The notes beneath the pieces are model-generated. The model was not told the DNA's origin. It did no database searches and saw only the letters and a list, made by a program, of their open reading frames with translations. Position numbers and translations under genes: made by a program. 64,000 nt of DNA from Mesorhizobium sp. SARCC-RB16n (lineage in GTDB: Bacteria > Pseudomonadota > Alphaproteobacteria > Rhizobiales > Rhizobiaceae). This document shows, in pieces, positions 51,027-59,559 of this stretch. The stretch is taken from contig NZ_ML703301.1 in the NCBI RefSeq assembly GCF_008520305.1, positions 1-64,000 on the forward strand, written 5' to 3'. Within the stretch, counting starts at the first letter, position 1; each line of letters opens with the position of its first letter.

Positions 51027-52169
51027 ATGCTGAGCTGCCAGCGCGATCTCTTCTCGCTTAATCGCGAGACGGCTTATCTCGACGCCGCCTACATGTCGCC
51101 GATCCCTATAGCCGCCATTGCGGCTGGAGAGGCTGGGGTCAGGGTGAAGGCCGAGCCCTGGAAAATGACCATCGCATCCTACTATGACGAGGTGGAGCAG
51201 GCGCGGCAGCTTGCCGCCTCGATGGTGGGGGCCAATACAGACGACATCGCCATTGTCGCTGCCACCAGCTACGGCATGGCTGTCGCGGCAGCCAATGTCC
51301 CGGTTCCTGCCGGTTCGGCAATCCTTCTCATGGAGAACGAACACACTTCCCATCGATACGTCTGGTACGATCTTGCTAATCGCAACGGCGCTCACGTAGA
51401 CATCGTTCCGCAACCTGCCGACGGCGACTGGACCGGCGCGATCGTATCGGCAATCCGGAACTCGGGCCGTCCCATTGCGGTTGTCGCTGGCACTCTAGTC
51501 CACTGGTTCGAGGGGATGGCGGTTGACCTCGAAGCAGTTGCGGGCGCCGCACGCAAAGCAGGAGCTGCCCTTGTCGTCGACGGCACCCAGTGGGTTGGTG
51601 CCGTGCCCTTCGATGTCAGTCAGGTGCGACCGGATTTTCTGGTCTTTGCCACCTACAAGTTTCTGCTTGGCCCCTATCGCCTCGCGTTCCTCTACGCCGA
51701 CCCACGCTGGCACGAGAAAGGACGCACTCTCGAGCATCATTCATGGAACCGCATGGGCGGCGACAGGTCTGATTTTTACAAGGTGCCGGTGGCGAAGTTT
51801 CTTCCCGGAGCCCGCCGGTTCGACATGGGGGAGCGTTCCGATTTCGCTGTCCTGCCTATCGCAATCACCGCCATGAAACTCATTCAGCGATGGTCAGTCG
51901 AGCGCGTGTTTGAGCGCCTGCGCTATCTCAATGACTTCGTCTGGGCTGAGGCGAGAAACAGAGGCCTGGAGGTGGTGCGCCCACGAAAGCCCACGCCTCA
52001 TATCTCAATCCTCGATATTGGCGACCGGCTGGCACCGAACGCCGCGCAGGAATTGAAAGAGGCAAATGTTCACGTCACGCTGCGTGGTACGAAGATGCGC
52101 GTGTCGCCACATGTCTACAACGACGAAGAGGATGTTGGTCGCCTGTTTCAGAACCTGCCTCTTCGCTAG
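51027..52169 (+). CDS. Class V aminotransferase (PLP-dependent)
   Basis: PLP enzyme of the class V / IscS-like fold group. It starts LSCQRDLFSLNRETAYLDAAYMSPI, with VDGTQWVGAVPFDV holding the Asp that contacts the PLP nitrogen and FATYKFLLGPYRLAFLY holding the Schiff-base Lys. Length is 380 residues from the ATG at 51027. Sequence style suggests aminotransferase or lyase activity on amino acids rather than cysteine desulfuration, since no active-site Cys loop is seen. In one operon with the OCD gene; convergent with the LysR gene. Confidence 0.87.
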   Translation: MLSCQRDLFSLNRETAYLDAAYMSPIPIAAIAAGEAGVRVKAEPWKMTIASYYDEVEQARQLAASMVGANTDDIAIVAATSYGMAVAAANVPVPAGSAILLMENEHTSHRYVWYDLANRNGAHVDIVPQPADGDWTGAIVSAIRNSGRPIAVVAGTLVHWFEGMAVDLEAVAGAARKAGAALVVDGTQWVGAVPFDVSQVRPDFLVFATYKFLLGPYRLAFLYADPRWHEKGRTLEHHSWNRMGGDRSDFYKVPVAKFLPGARRFDMGERSDFAVLPIAITAMKLIQRWSVERVFERLRYLNDFVWAEARNRGLEVVRPRKPTPHISILDIGDRLAPNAAQELKEANVHVTLRGTKMRVSPHVYNDEEDVGRLFQNLPLR

Positions 52170-52252
52170 CGAAGACATGCGTTCGAAAGTGGCGCAGGCC
52201 AACTCAGCGGCGTTGCACAGGACCATCGCCTCCAGCTATGCGTGGATCGAAT

Positions 52253-53224
52253 CTACATTGATCCCAAGGCGGTTATTCCAGCGTCGACGCCGTTCATGAA
52301 GCTTCGCGTGGTCTGAATGAGATGCTCTGTAAAAGCGTCCGCCGCTGTCGATGCGATGACACCCCAGGGCCGATAGACGCTCAGGTTCAGATCGAGATGC
52401 GGCCGAAAGTCCCTGATCTCGATCGGTAGGCCGCGCGCCATCCAGGCGGAGAGCCGGTCAACGACCGTCACGCCGGCGCCGGAGGCAGCAAGCGCGATGC
52501 AGGCGCCGGACAGGCTGGCCTCCACTTTAAGCAGGCGGCTGATCCCCCGTTTGTCGCAAAGCGCATCGAGTTGCCGCCGCATCGGATCGGCAGAGCCCAT
52601 CGATATGAAGTCGAGACCGTCGAGGTCGTCCGCCTGGATCACTTCAAGCTGAGACAGCGGATGCCCCGCCGGCATGACGCATACTGGCGGCGTCGCGGTC
52701 AGCGCGCGCCTGACGATCGAGGGGTTTTCTTCCGACGCCGTGACGCCGATGCCGATATCGAGCTGATTTCGGCTAGCTCTTTGCACTACGGTCGCGGAGC
52801 TGCGGATATCGAGCGAAATGGACACGGATGGATGCTGTTTTGAGAAGCTCGTTATGATCGACGGCAGGATCGTTGAACCGAAGGCGGGGAGCGCGCAGAT
52901 GTTCAGTCGGCCGCTACGCAGTTCGCGGATCTCCCTTGCAGCCCGCGAGATGCCTCGAGCGGACTCGAATACGCGCTGCACCTCGGCATAGAGCATGTGG
53001 GCTTCAGGCGTAGGGATCAATCGCTGCCGGCTTTTTCGGAATAGCTGGAAATCCGCCTTTTCGGTGAGGTGCTGGAGCATTTTACTGACGGCGGGCTGCG
53101 TGATGTCGAGAGCGTCTGCCGCCTTGGTCGTCGTGCCATGCAGCATCACGGAAGCGAAAACTTCTATCTCGCGAGGCGTAAACTCCGCCTCCTTCCCAAC
53201 TACGTCCCGTTCACCGACCTTCAT
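52253..53224 (-). CDS. LysR family transcriptional regulator
   Basis: A 323-residue LysR regulator, likely of the surrounding catabolic genes. HTH: FTPREIEVFASVMLHGTTTKAADALDITQPAVSKMLQHLTEK. The effector domain follows with LPSIITSFSKQHPSVSISLDIR and ASGAGVTVVDRLSAWMARG. The style is that of regulators of amino-acid or opine catabolism (OccR/NocR-like). It lies between the aminotransferase and the amidase, reading opposite to the former. Confidence 0.92.
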   Translation of the reverse strand: MKVGERDVVGKEAEFTPREIEVFASVMLHGTTTKAADALDITQPAVSKMLQHLTEKADFQLFRKSRQRLIPTPEAHMLYAEVQRVFESARGISRAAREIRELRSGRLNICALPAFGSTILPSIITSFSKQHPSVSISLDIRSSATVVQRASRNQLDIGIGVTASEENPSIVRRALTATPPVCVMPAGHPLSQLEVIQADDLDGLDFISMGSADPMRRQLDALCDKRGISRLLKVEASLSGACIALAASGAGVTVVDRLSAWMARGLPIEIRDFRPHLDLNLSVYRPWGVIASTAADAFTEHLIQTTRSFMNGVDAGITALGSM

Positions 53225-53375
53225 GGGCGCTTGCCTCGCCTCCTCGATTCACCGTGCCGTCAAAACTGGCTACGACGCCGACAATGTTAGCGCCCCGCAC
53301 CCGAGGTTCCAATAAGGTAGGTGAATGAAGTTTATTCCACAGGGTTATTAACTTTGGCAACCTGAGGAGGATGTG

Positions 53376-54698
53376 TCAGCGGCCCGTCAGCATATCGGCG
53401 ACGTCGAGCAAGGCGGCATCCTGGCCGGGGAGAGCGGCAAGCTGTACGGACACCGGGAGGTCGTTGGGAACCTGCAGCGGGATTGCCAAAGCAGGCACGC
53501 CGAGCATATTCGCCCAGCGACGAAATCGACCGCCGGCCATTCCCCATGGCATCATCTCTCCGTTCACCTGCGTGAGTTCGTCGGAAAGCCGGGGCGCCGA
53601 TCCGGGAGCCGTCGGGATGGCCAAGGCATCCAGGCCTGCCATTTTCTCCAGAAATTGCCTTCGAAGATTGTCCCGGATCTCGACAGCATCATTGTAGGCG
53701 TCCGCGCTGATGCGAATGCTGTCCTGCAGAAAGGCGCGAACCGCATCGCCGACCAGATCCGGATTCTGCTCGATAGGATCACGGTACGTTTTTGCAAACT
53801 CGCATTGCAGAATCGTCATGCCGGCGGCAACGAATGCCTCCCCTTCTTTAAAGGCGACTTCTACGGTGCCTACCGTCGGATGACTAAGCATTGCGGCCAA
53901 TGCGGTCTCAACGGTGCTGTCGACCGGAGCGCCAATGAGATCAGGGCAGACCCCGATCGTGATGCTGTCCCGCGACTCCCTGTTCTCTGGCGGACTTAGC
54001 TGCTTTCCGGCCAGCGCCCCGGTGACCAGGCGAACGTCGCCCACCGAGCGCGCGAGAACGCCTACGCAGTCCAGCGACGGTGCGGTGCTCATGACGCCCG
54101 TTGTGGCTATCAGACCGTTCGTTGCCTTATAGCCAAACAATCCCGTGGCAGCTGCCGGAGATCGGTTTGAACCACCAGTGTCAGTGCCAATCGCGGCCGC
54201 GCAAAAGCCGGCTGCGACCGCGGCAGCCGATCCGCTGCTCGTGCCGCCAGTCCCCCGGCTTTCGTCAAGCGGATTGACGACCTTGCCGAACCAGGGGTTG
54301 TCATGCCCGCCGACGCAAAGTTCATGAAGGTTGGTCTTGCCGATGATGATCGCACCTGCCGCCTGAAGGTTGGCCACGCAGGCGGCGGTATTCTGGGCAA
54401 GGCGATTGCCAAACAGACGCGATCCGGCTGTCGTCGGCCAATTCTCGACATCGACGACATCCTTGATGGCGATGGGCACGCCATGCAGCGGTCCGCGCCT
54501 GTGACCTGATCGGATTTCGTCTCTGGCGCGCAGTGCCGCATCGAGTGCCCCAGCCTCGTCAACGTAGATCATCGCCCTGATCTGCCCGTTCAGTTCGTTG
54601 ATGCGTTCAAGGCACCCTTCGACGACCTCGACCGGCGACAGGCCGGCAGCGATCTTGTTGCTTGTCTCCTGGACGGACCCGCAAGCACTGCTTTTCAT
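53376..54698 (-). CDS. Amidase (amidase signature family)
   Basis: Hydrolyses amide bonds with a Ser-cisSer-Lys triad. The Lys is in GVPIAIKDVVDVENWPTTAG, the cis-Ser and flanking loop in SRGTGGTSSGSAAAVAAGFCAAAIGTDTGGSNRSPAAATGLFG (53950-54300 region, with the nucleophile Ser in GGSNRSP). Length is 440 residues. The position after the promoter of the island and beside the LysR gene suggests it frees an amino acid from an amide. The exact substrate is unknown. Confidence 0.92.
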   Translation of the reverse strand: MKSSACGSVQETSNKIAAGLSPVEVVEGCLERINELNGQIRAMIYVDEAGALDAALRARDEIRSGHRRGPLHGVPIAIKDVVDVENWPTTAGSRLFGNRLAQNTAACVANLQAAGAIIIGKTNLHELCVGGHDNPWFGKVVNPLDESRGTGGTSSGSAAAVAAGFCAAAIGTDTGGSNRSPAAATGLFGYKATNGLIATTGVMSTAPSLDCVGVLARSVGDVRLVTGALAGKQLSPPENRESRDSITIGVCPDLIGAPVDSTVETALAAMLSHPTVGTVEVAFKEGEAFVAAGMTILQCEFAKTYRDPIEQNPDLVGDAVRAFLQDSIRISADAYNDAVEIRDNLRRQFLEKMAGLDALAIPTAPGSAPRLSDELTQVNGEMMPWGMAGGRFRRWANMLGVPALAIPLQVPNDLPVSVQLAALPGQDAALLDVADMLTGR

Positions 54699-55084
54699 AA
54701 GGCAACCCCAAGGGACAGTGGACGGTCAAGGATGACACAGCCAGGATTTAGCCGACAGGCCAGAGCCTATTTCTTCGCGGATGGGACTGGCGTGTAAAAC
54801 TCATAGTTTCGATCGATCGGTTTGCGACGGATGTCGATGCATTTAGGCGCTCTTGATGCAAGCCTAGTGCGTTTCGCGGGGTTCGGGCTCTCATAACTAT
54901 TGGTGATGAACCCCATTGGAGAGAGCATTAGATCGGCTCGACTTGAACTGTTAGCGTTTCTGCACCCTGCCCTGGAAGCGTCTCCTGATTGGGACGGACT
55001 ATCGGCTCAAAAAGGTGAGCAACCGAGCGGTCAAGCCATCAATGCGCAACTAAAAGTGCACACGAACAAAAAAGGGGAATAACG
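54699..55084. other. Promoter gap of the amidase and ABC importer
   Basis: 386 bases between divergent genes, without a supported frame. It should carry both promoters. The binding-protein ATG is preceded by AAAAAAGGGGAATAACG. Confidence 0.4.
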
Positions 55085-55870
55085 ATGAAAAAACTTGCAG
55101 TCGTCGTCTCATTGATCGCGGCGGTCTTTGGCGCCGCCGGCCCCGCCTCGGCGGCCAATGACGTCATCCGCTTCGGGGTTGCCGCCGAGCCGTACGCCCC
55201 CTTCTCGGTCAAGGATGCCAGCGGCAAGTGGCGGGGCTGGGAGATCGACATGATGAACGCGGTCTGCACCGAGATGAAGGCGAAGTGCGAGATCGTCGAC
55301 ATCGCCTGGGACGGGATCATTCCAGCGCTGTTGGCGAAAAAGTTCGACGTCATCTGGAGTTCCATGTCGATTACTGACAAGCGCAAGGAGGTGATCGACT
55401 TCACCGACAAGTATTATTACTCGCGCAACGTCCTTGTCGGCGCCAAGGCAGACACGCGGCAATTCGATGTGACCAAGCCGGACACGTTCAAGGGCGTCAC
55501 CGTGGCGGCACAGAGTGCGAGCCTGCAGGCGACGTACATGCAGGAGAAGTTCAACGGCATCGCCGAGGTGAAAGTGTATCCGACACTCGACGACGAGATC
55601 GCCGACATGCAGGCAGGGCGGGTGGACCTCATGGCGGCAGCAGGGATCCAGATCCAGGACTTCCTCAAGAAGCCCGAAGGCCAGGCCTATGAAATCAAGG
55701 TAACGCTGCCGCATGAGAAGATGTTCGGCTATGGCGACGGCGGCGGCGTGCGCAAGGAAGACACTGCTCTCCGGGACCGCCTCAATGCCGCGCTCAAGGC
55801 TGTAAAGGCCAGTGGCGAGTACGACACGATCACCAAGCGGTATTTCGACTTCGATATCTACGGCGATTGA
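55085..55870 (+). CDS. Polar amino acid ABC transporter binding protein
   Basis: Periplasmic binding protein of the HisJ/LAO family. A signal peptide MKKLAVVVSLIAAVFGAAGPASA ends before ANDVIRFG; the mature domain shows VAAEPYAPFSVKDASGKWRGWEIDMMNAV and IIPALLAKKFDVIWSSMSITDKRKEVIDFTDKYY, which are standard family motifs. Length is 261 residues. The permeases follow on the same strand. By context it imports the amine or amino acid that the island degrades, and resembles the octopine/nopaline/basic-amino-acid group. Confidence 0.93.
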   Translation: MKKLAVVVSLIAAVFGAAGPASAANDVIRFGVAAEPYAPFSVKDASGKWRGWEIDMMNAVCTEMKAKCEIVDIAWDGIIPALLAKKFDVIWSSMSITDKRKEVIDFTDKYYYSRNVLVGAKADTRQFDVTKPDTFKGVTVAAQSASLQATYMQEKFNGIAEVKVYPTLDDEIADMQAGRVDLMAAAGIQIQDFLKKPEGQAYEIKVTLPHEKMFGYGDGGGVRKEDTALRDRLNAALKAVKASGEYDTITKRYFDFDIYGD

Positions 55871-55887
55871 TCGTCTGGTTCACGCCT

Positions 55888-55916
55888 GGTGCCGGCCCTC
55901 AATCGCGGCCGGCACC
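55888..55916 (+). terminator. Intercistronic hairpin after the binding-protein gene
   Basis: GGTGCCGGCC and GGCCGGCACC form a perfect 10-bp stem with a 9-base loop and no T-run. Such hairpins usually stabilise binding-protein mRNA and lower permease expression. Confidence 0.65.
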
Positions 55917-55942
55917 ATCGACATTGAACTGGAGCTCGCCTT

Positions 55943-56665
55943 ATGAACCCGACGGTGTCTTGGCTGACCCTGCTCAGCTTCGGAGACAAGGGCTGGGGCG
56001 ACGAATTGCTCTTCGGCGCCTGCCTGAGCCTTGGCATTGCGATAAGCGCCTATCTCGTCGGCCTGGCGCTCGGCCTCATCGGTGCCGTGGCCAAGATCTC
56101 GAAGAGCCGCGTGGGTCGCGCAACCGCTGGTGCATATACGACGATCATCCGGTCCGTCCCTGACATCCTCATCATTTTTCTCATCTACTATAGCGCGACC
56201 GACGCGCTGCGCTGGGTCGTGGGCTTTACGGGACTGACTTCGGAATTTCAGCTTAACGGATTTGTCGCCGCGACGCTGTCGCTCGGCGTCGTGCAGGGCG
56301 GCTACAGCACCGAGGTCCTGCGTGGTGCGATCGTCGCAATCCCAAAAGGACAGATCGAGGCAGCCCATGCACTCGGCCTGACACGTCGCCAGACATTCTT
56401 CCTGGTGACCTTGCCGCAGATGATCCCCCTGGCGCTTCCAGGCCTCGGCAATCTGTGGTTGGTCGTCCTGAAGGAAAGCTCGCTGGTCAGCCTCATCGGT
56501 TTTACAGAGCTTGTTCTGGCGGGCAAAATGGCCGCCGGCGCAACGCACGATTATTTCGTGTTCTATTGCGCGATCGCATTCGTGTTCCTCGTGATGTCAG
56601 GCATGTCGGCGATGCTTTTTCAGGGCTTGGAAGCAGCCACTGCCAATCCAGGGAGGCGAAAATAG
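55943..56665 (+). CDS. Amino acid ABC transporter permease 1 (HisQ-like)
   Basis: Inner-membrane subunit, 240 residues with about five hydrophobic helices. The EAA loop AAHALGLTRRQTFFLVTLPQMIPLALPGLGN couples to an ATPase, and RSVPDILIIFLIYYS is typical of the HisQ/M family. It follows the binding-protein gene and overlaps no other gene. The permease partner starts 1 base after its stop. Confidence 0.92.
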   Translation: MNPTVSWLTLLSFGDKGWGDELLFGACLSLGIAISAYLVGLALGLIGAVAKISKSRVGRATAGAYTTIIRSVPDILIIFLIYYSATDALRWVVGFTGLTSEFQLNGFVAATLSLGVVQGGYSTEVLRGAIVAIPKGQIEAAHALGLTRRQTFFLVTLPQMIPLALPGLGNLWLVVLKESSLVSLIGFTELVLAGKMAAGATHDYFVFYCAIAFVFLVMSGMSAMLFQGLEAATANPGRRK

Positions 56666-56666
56666 C

Positions 56667-57353
56667 GTGACAGAGTTCGAGGACTATCTCGCGAACCAAC
56701 TTCTGGCAGGCATTCAGACAACCATTGTCCTGTTTGTCGGCTGCGCGGTGGTCGGCAATCTGCTTGCGATCCCGATCGCCCTGGCCCGTTTGTCCAGCAG
56801 GCGATGGGTGCGCTATCCAGCGGACGCCTTCGCCCTGGCATTTCGGGGCACTCCGCTCCTCGTCCAGCTTTACCTCTGCTACTACGGCGTAGGCCAGATC
56901 CTCGCCGGCATCCCTACCATACGATACAGCATGATGTGGCCCCTGTTGCGAGGCGCCTCCTGTTACGCGTTTTTCGTCCTGTCCTTGAACACGGCGGCTT
57001 ACTGCAGCGAAATATGGAGAGGCGCGATCCGGTCGATCCCGGAGGGACAGCGCGAGGCCGGCCAGTCGCTTGGCCTGTCGAAAACACGGATCATGATTTC
57101 CGTGCTACTCCCACAGGCTTTCAGGCTGGCGCTGCCGGCGATCGGCGGCCAGAATATCCTGCTGTTGAAGGGTACCGCGCTGGCCTCGACGATCACCGTC
57201 TTCGAATTGATGGGCGCCGCGAACCTCGTTCGCGCCCAGACTTTCAGGGTTTACGAGCCTCTGTTCGCTGCAGCGCTTGGGTATTTCCTGCTTGCCGTTT
57301 TGGTGACGACCGGCTTCGGATACTTCGAGAGGCGGCTTGCTCGGCGCTATTGA
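56667..57353 (+). CDS. Amino acid ABC transporter permease 2 (HisM-like)
   Basis: Second membrane subunit, 228 residues. FRGTPLLVQLYLCYYGVGQIL and EAGQSLGLSKTRIMISVLLPQAFRLALPAIGGQN carry the family motifs. The start is GTG at 56667 with GGGAGG 10 bases before it, directly after permease 1. No ATP-binding gene follows; the next frames are unrelated fragments. The importer thus either borrows an ATPase from elsewhere or was cut by the rearrangement at about 57.4 kb. Confidence 0.92.
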   Translation: MTEFEDYLANQLLAGIQTTIVLFVGCAVVGNLLAIPIALARLSSRRWVRYPADAFALAFRGTPLLVQLYLCYYGVGQILAGIPTIRYSMMWPLLRGASCYAFFVLSLNTAAYCSEIWRGAIRSIPEGQREAGQSLGLSKTRIMISVLLPQAFRLALPAIGGQNILLLKGTALASTITVFELMGAANLVRAQTFRVYEPLFAAALGYFLLAVLVTTGFGYFERRLARRY

Positions 57354-57665
57354 TTGACTCCTCGGTCCGGGACCGCCAGCGCCAGCCGTGGAGCCTTCGC
57401 GGCGCTTGGCTTGGAGCATCGGGCTTGCGCGCTCACACTCTAGCTTTCAGGATGGACCACTGCGGTCGGCTTGGGAAGTCGCCCGTGACGACAAGAACGT
57501 GAAGTACCTGCGCGACTTCTTCACGATCAGAAGCGTGGTCGAGCCAACAGCATCCATGGTATCGGGCAATCAACGTCACCGTGGCGAGTTTGACAAGCGC
57601 GAGGTCGTGTTGCCGGCGTTGGCGCAGCCATCGTTCGGCCTTTCACAGGGGCTAGCCGGATCAAG
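57354..57665. other. Junction stretch with no supported gene
   Basis: A coding-like scrap (LRSAWEVARDDKNVKYLRDFFT) occurs near 57465-57530 without start or context. This stretch marks the right edge of the catabolic island. Confidence 0.35.
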
Positions 57666-57886
57666 ATGCCCTGCAAACAATGGCCAACATCCGCGGCGAT
57701 TGCCGCTGCCCTGATGCTCATCTTCCAGGCGCTGCTTGGCGGTGCCTGGATGGGAGCGCAGGCCGCTGCCGGACCTCGCGATGCGTTCGGCAACGTTCTC
57801 TGCACGACTGACGCCGGCGGCCCCGCCCACGGCTCTTCGCATGAGGGCGGATATAGTTGCGACTGCTGCCTGTACGGATGCGATCT
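57666..57886 (+). pseudogene. DUF2946-like fragment
   Basis: About 74 codons matching the DUF2946 style: a hydrophobic start (AAIAAALMLIFQALLGGAW), AFGNVLCTTDAGG and the Cys cluster CDCCLYGC. The frame then enters sequence antisense to a phosphatase fragment, so the C-terminus is not its own. Truncated by recombination at about 57887. Confidence 0.6.
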
Positions 57887-58183
57887 CGGAATGGCCATCA
57901 TCCCCGAAGCGGACAGCATCGGCGCCGCGCCGAGGACCTGAATGACCGCGGCGCGGATGATGGCTGCGTAGGTCACCGCGATGGTGTGGCCACGCTCGGC
58001 AACCAGCCGCTCCATGAGTCTTGCCGTCCGACGGGCGACGTCGGCGAGTGACTCGCCCCCTTGGGGAGCCGCATCCGGGTCCGAGGACCAGGCGCATATG
58101 CCCTGCGGATCTTCGGCCTGCACCTGTTCAAGCCTTGCCTCCCATTGCCCGAATTGTGCGAATCCGCGATGTCGTCGCCAGCC
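57887..58183 (-). pseudogene. Histidine phosphatase fragment
   Basis: Internal piece of a phosphoglycerate-mutase-like phosphatase: QFGQWEARLEQVQAEDPQG, PQGGESLADVARRTARLMERL and GHTIAVTYAAIIRAAVIQVLG. The N-terminal RHG motif and the C-terminal end are both missing. Flanked by the DUF2946 fragment and by the DUF1173 stop. Confidence 0.65.
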
Positions 58184-59374
58184 CTATGGAAGGGCCGGCA
58201 TCTCCCCGTCACCGACCCGCCAGGTCCAGGCACCGATCTCCGGCCAATCCGCGATCATGTCCTGCAGCGAAACCTCGAACGCTTCGTCCGCTCCAGCCGG
58301 GACGACAAAGAGCGCGACTGGTTCGTTCCTGTTCTGGAGCAATGCGTTGGCGATCGGCTGGTCGGGTTGCAGGTCGTAGCGCAATCCCTTTACGCTCTTC
58401 TCGCGAAGACGGGCAAGCGCGTCGACGAGCCGCTTTTCAGGGACCGTCTCGTAAGGAATCCAGTTCTCAGAAACAACCATCAACGCGATCTCCTCGACAA
58501 TGGCGAGGCCGGCCGAATTCAGTCCGAACGTCGAGATTGCGATAAGATGTGAAGCTGAATCCGCTCCCCACAGCGACAATTCTCTTTCGAAGCGTGCCTG
58601 CAAACGCCGATGTATTGCGTCGTCGACGATGAAGGGAAAACCGGGCAGGTGCCTGATTACAAGCTTCTGACCCGAACGGGCGGGCACGATCTCCTTCACT
58701 TCGCCTACGAGGAGCAGCAATTTCCGCGGTCCGGATTTTGGTGGAAGTGCTGTAGCAAGAACCACGTTGCGACGCTGTTCGATCGCTTCCTTGTTCTCGG
58801 CCCGGAACGGCTCGGGGACGAACAGGATATCCGCGAGCGCTCCGCCTCTCACTGTCATTTGCCCGGCCGCCTCGATGAGGTGCCAGCGGACATTCCACCA
58901 ATGTCGCTTGCCGGCCCATCTGGATGTCCAGACCGTCAATTCAGCCTCGTGCCAGAGATAGTGAAGGAGGCCACGCAGTGACATCCTCCTGGGATCTCCG
59001 ACCACGCTGGCGGAGTTCTGGCCAGCAGGCACGGACGCCGCACGACTTCCAGTCTTCGACAGACTGAAATCCAGCTTCAGCGCCGCCATGCCGTTTTGCG
59101 GATCGACCTGGATCGCGCTGCCCATCAAAGCGCCGAGCCCCGACAGCTCGTAAGGCGATTCATAAGAATCGCAGGAAGAATCGTGCCCGCCGCCGCTGAG
59201 CGGCATGCGCTTGATCAGATGGAGGTCACCGATGCGGGCGACGTACATCGGGCAGCCCGGCTCACGGCACAGGCAGAGTGGACGCTCCCTGCGGGCATAG
59301 GCGTTCGCAAGCGCCGCCTGCAGGTCAGGCGCTCCCTCCTCGTAGACGTCACTTCCAATTCGGAACCGTCGCAT
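58184..59374 (-). CDS. DUF1173 domain protein
   Basis: A 396-residue plasmid protein of DUF1173, unknown function. Recognisable parts are YARRERPLCLCREPGCPMYVARIGDLHLIKRMP near the N-terminus with clustered Cys, SLRGLLHYLWHEAELTVW, and VNENWIPY-like VVSENWIPYETVPEKRLVDAL near the end. The ATG at 59374 (MRRFRIGSDVYE) is chosen; GGAGG lies close in front of it, and a longer frame to 59623 is antisense leader sequence. Divergent from the strawberry-notch gene, a pairing common on large rhizobial plasmids. Confidence 0.85.
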   Translation of the reverse strand: MRRFRIGSDVYEEGAPDLQAALANAYARRERPLCLCREPGCPMYVARIGDLHLIKRMPLSGGGHDSSCDSYESPYELSGLGALMGSAIQVDPQNGMAALKLDFSLSKTGSRAASVPAGQNSASVVGDPRRMSLRGLLHYLWHEAELTVWTSRWAGKRHWWNVRWHLIEAAGQMTVRGGALADILFVPEPFRAENKEAIEQRRNVVLATALPPKSGPRKLLLLVGEVKEIVPARSGQKLVIRHLPGFPFIVDDAIHRRLQARFERELSLWGADSASHLIAISTFGLNSAGLAIVEEIALMVVSENWIPYETVPEKRLVDALARLREKSVKGLRYDLQPDQPIANALLQNRNEPVALFVVPAGADEAFEVSLQDMIADWPEIGAWTWRVGDGEMPALP

Positions 59375-59464
59375 CACCTCCGCAGCTCCAGGTCGCCGCC
59401 GCATCCCTGTGTGCACATTCAAGTCATGGCTTTGCGCTGAGCGCAACCCGTTTGATGGACCGAC

Positions 59465-59478
59465 GCCAGAGGGAGAGG
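59465..59478 (+). promoter_or_regulatory. Shared purine-rich leader motif (C)
   Basis: GCCAGAGGGAGAGG, 95 bases before the strawberry-notch ATG; almost the same as motifs 36388 and 44238. Confidence 0.5.
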
Positions 59479-59559
59479 GGAGCCGGGAGGAGTGCGGCCC
59501 GGCCGGCGCGGAGAGAGTGCCGGCGCGGGGGCCATTCCCCTCTCGCGAAGGACATCTCC

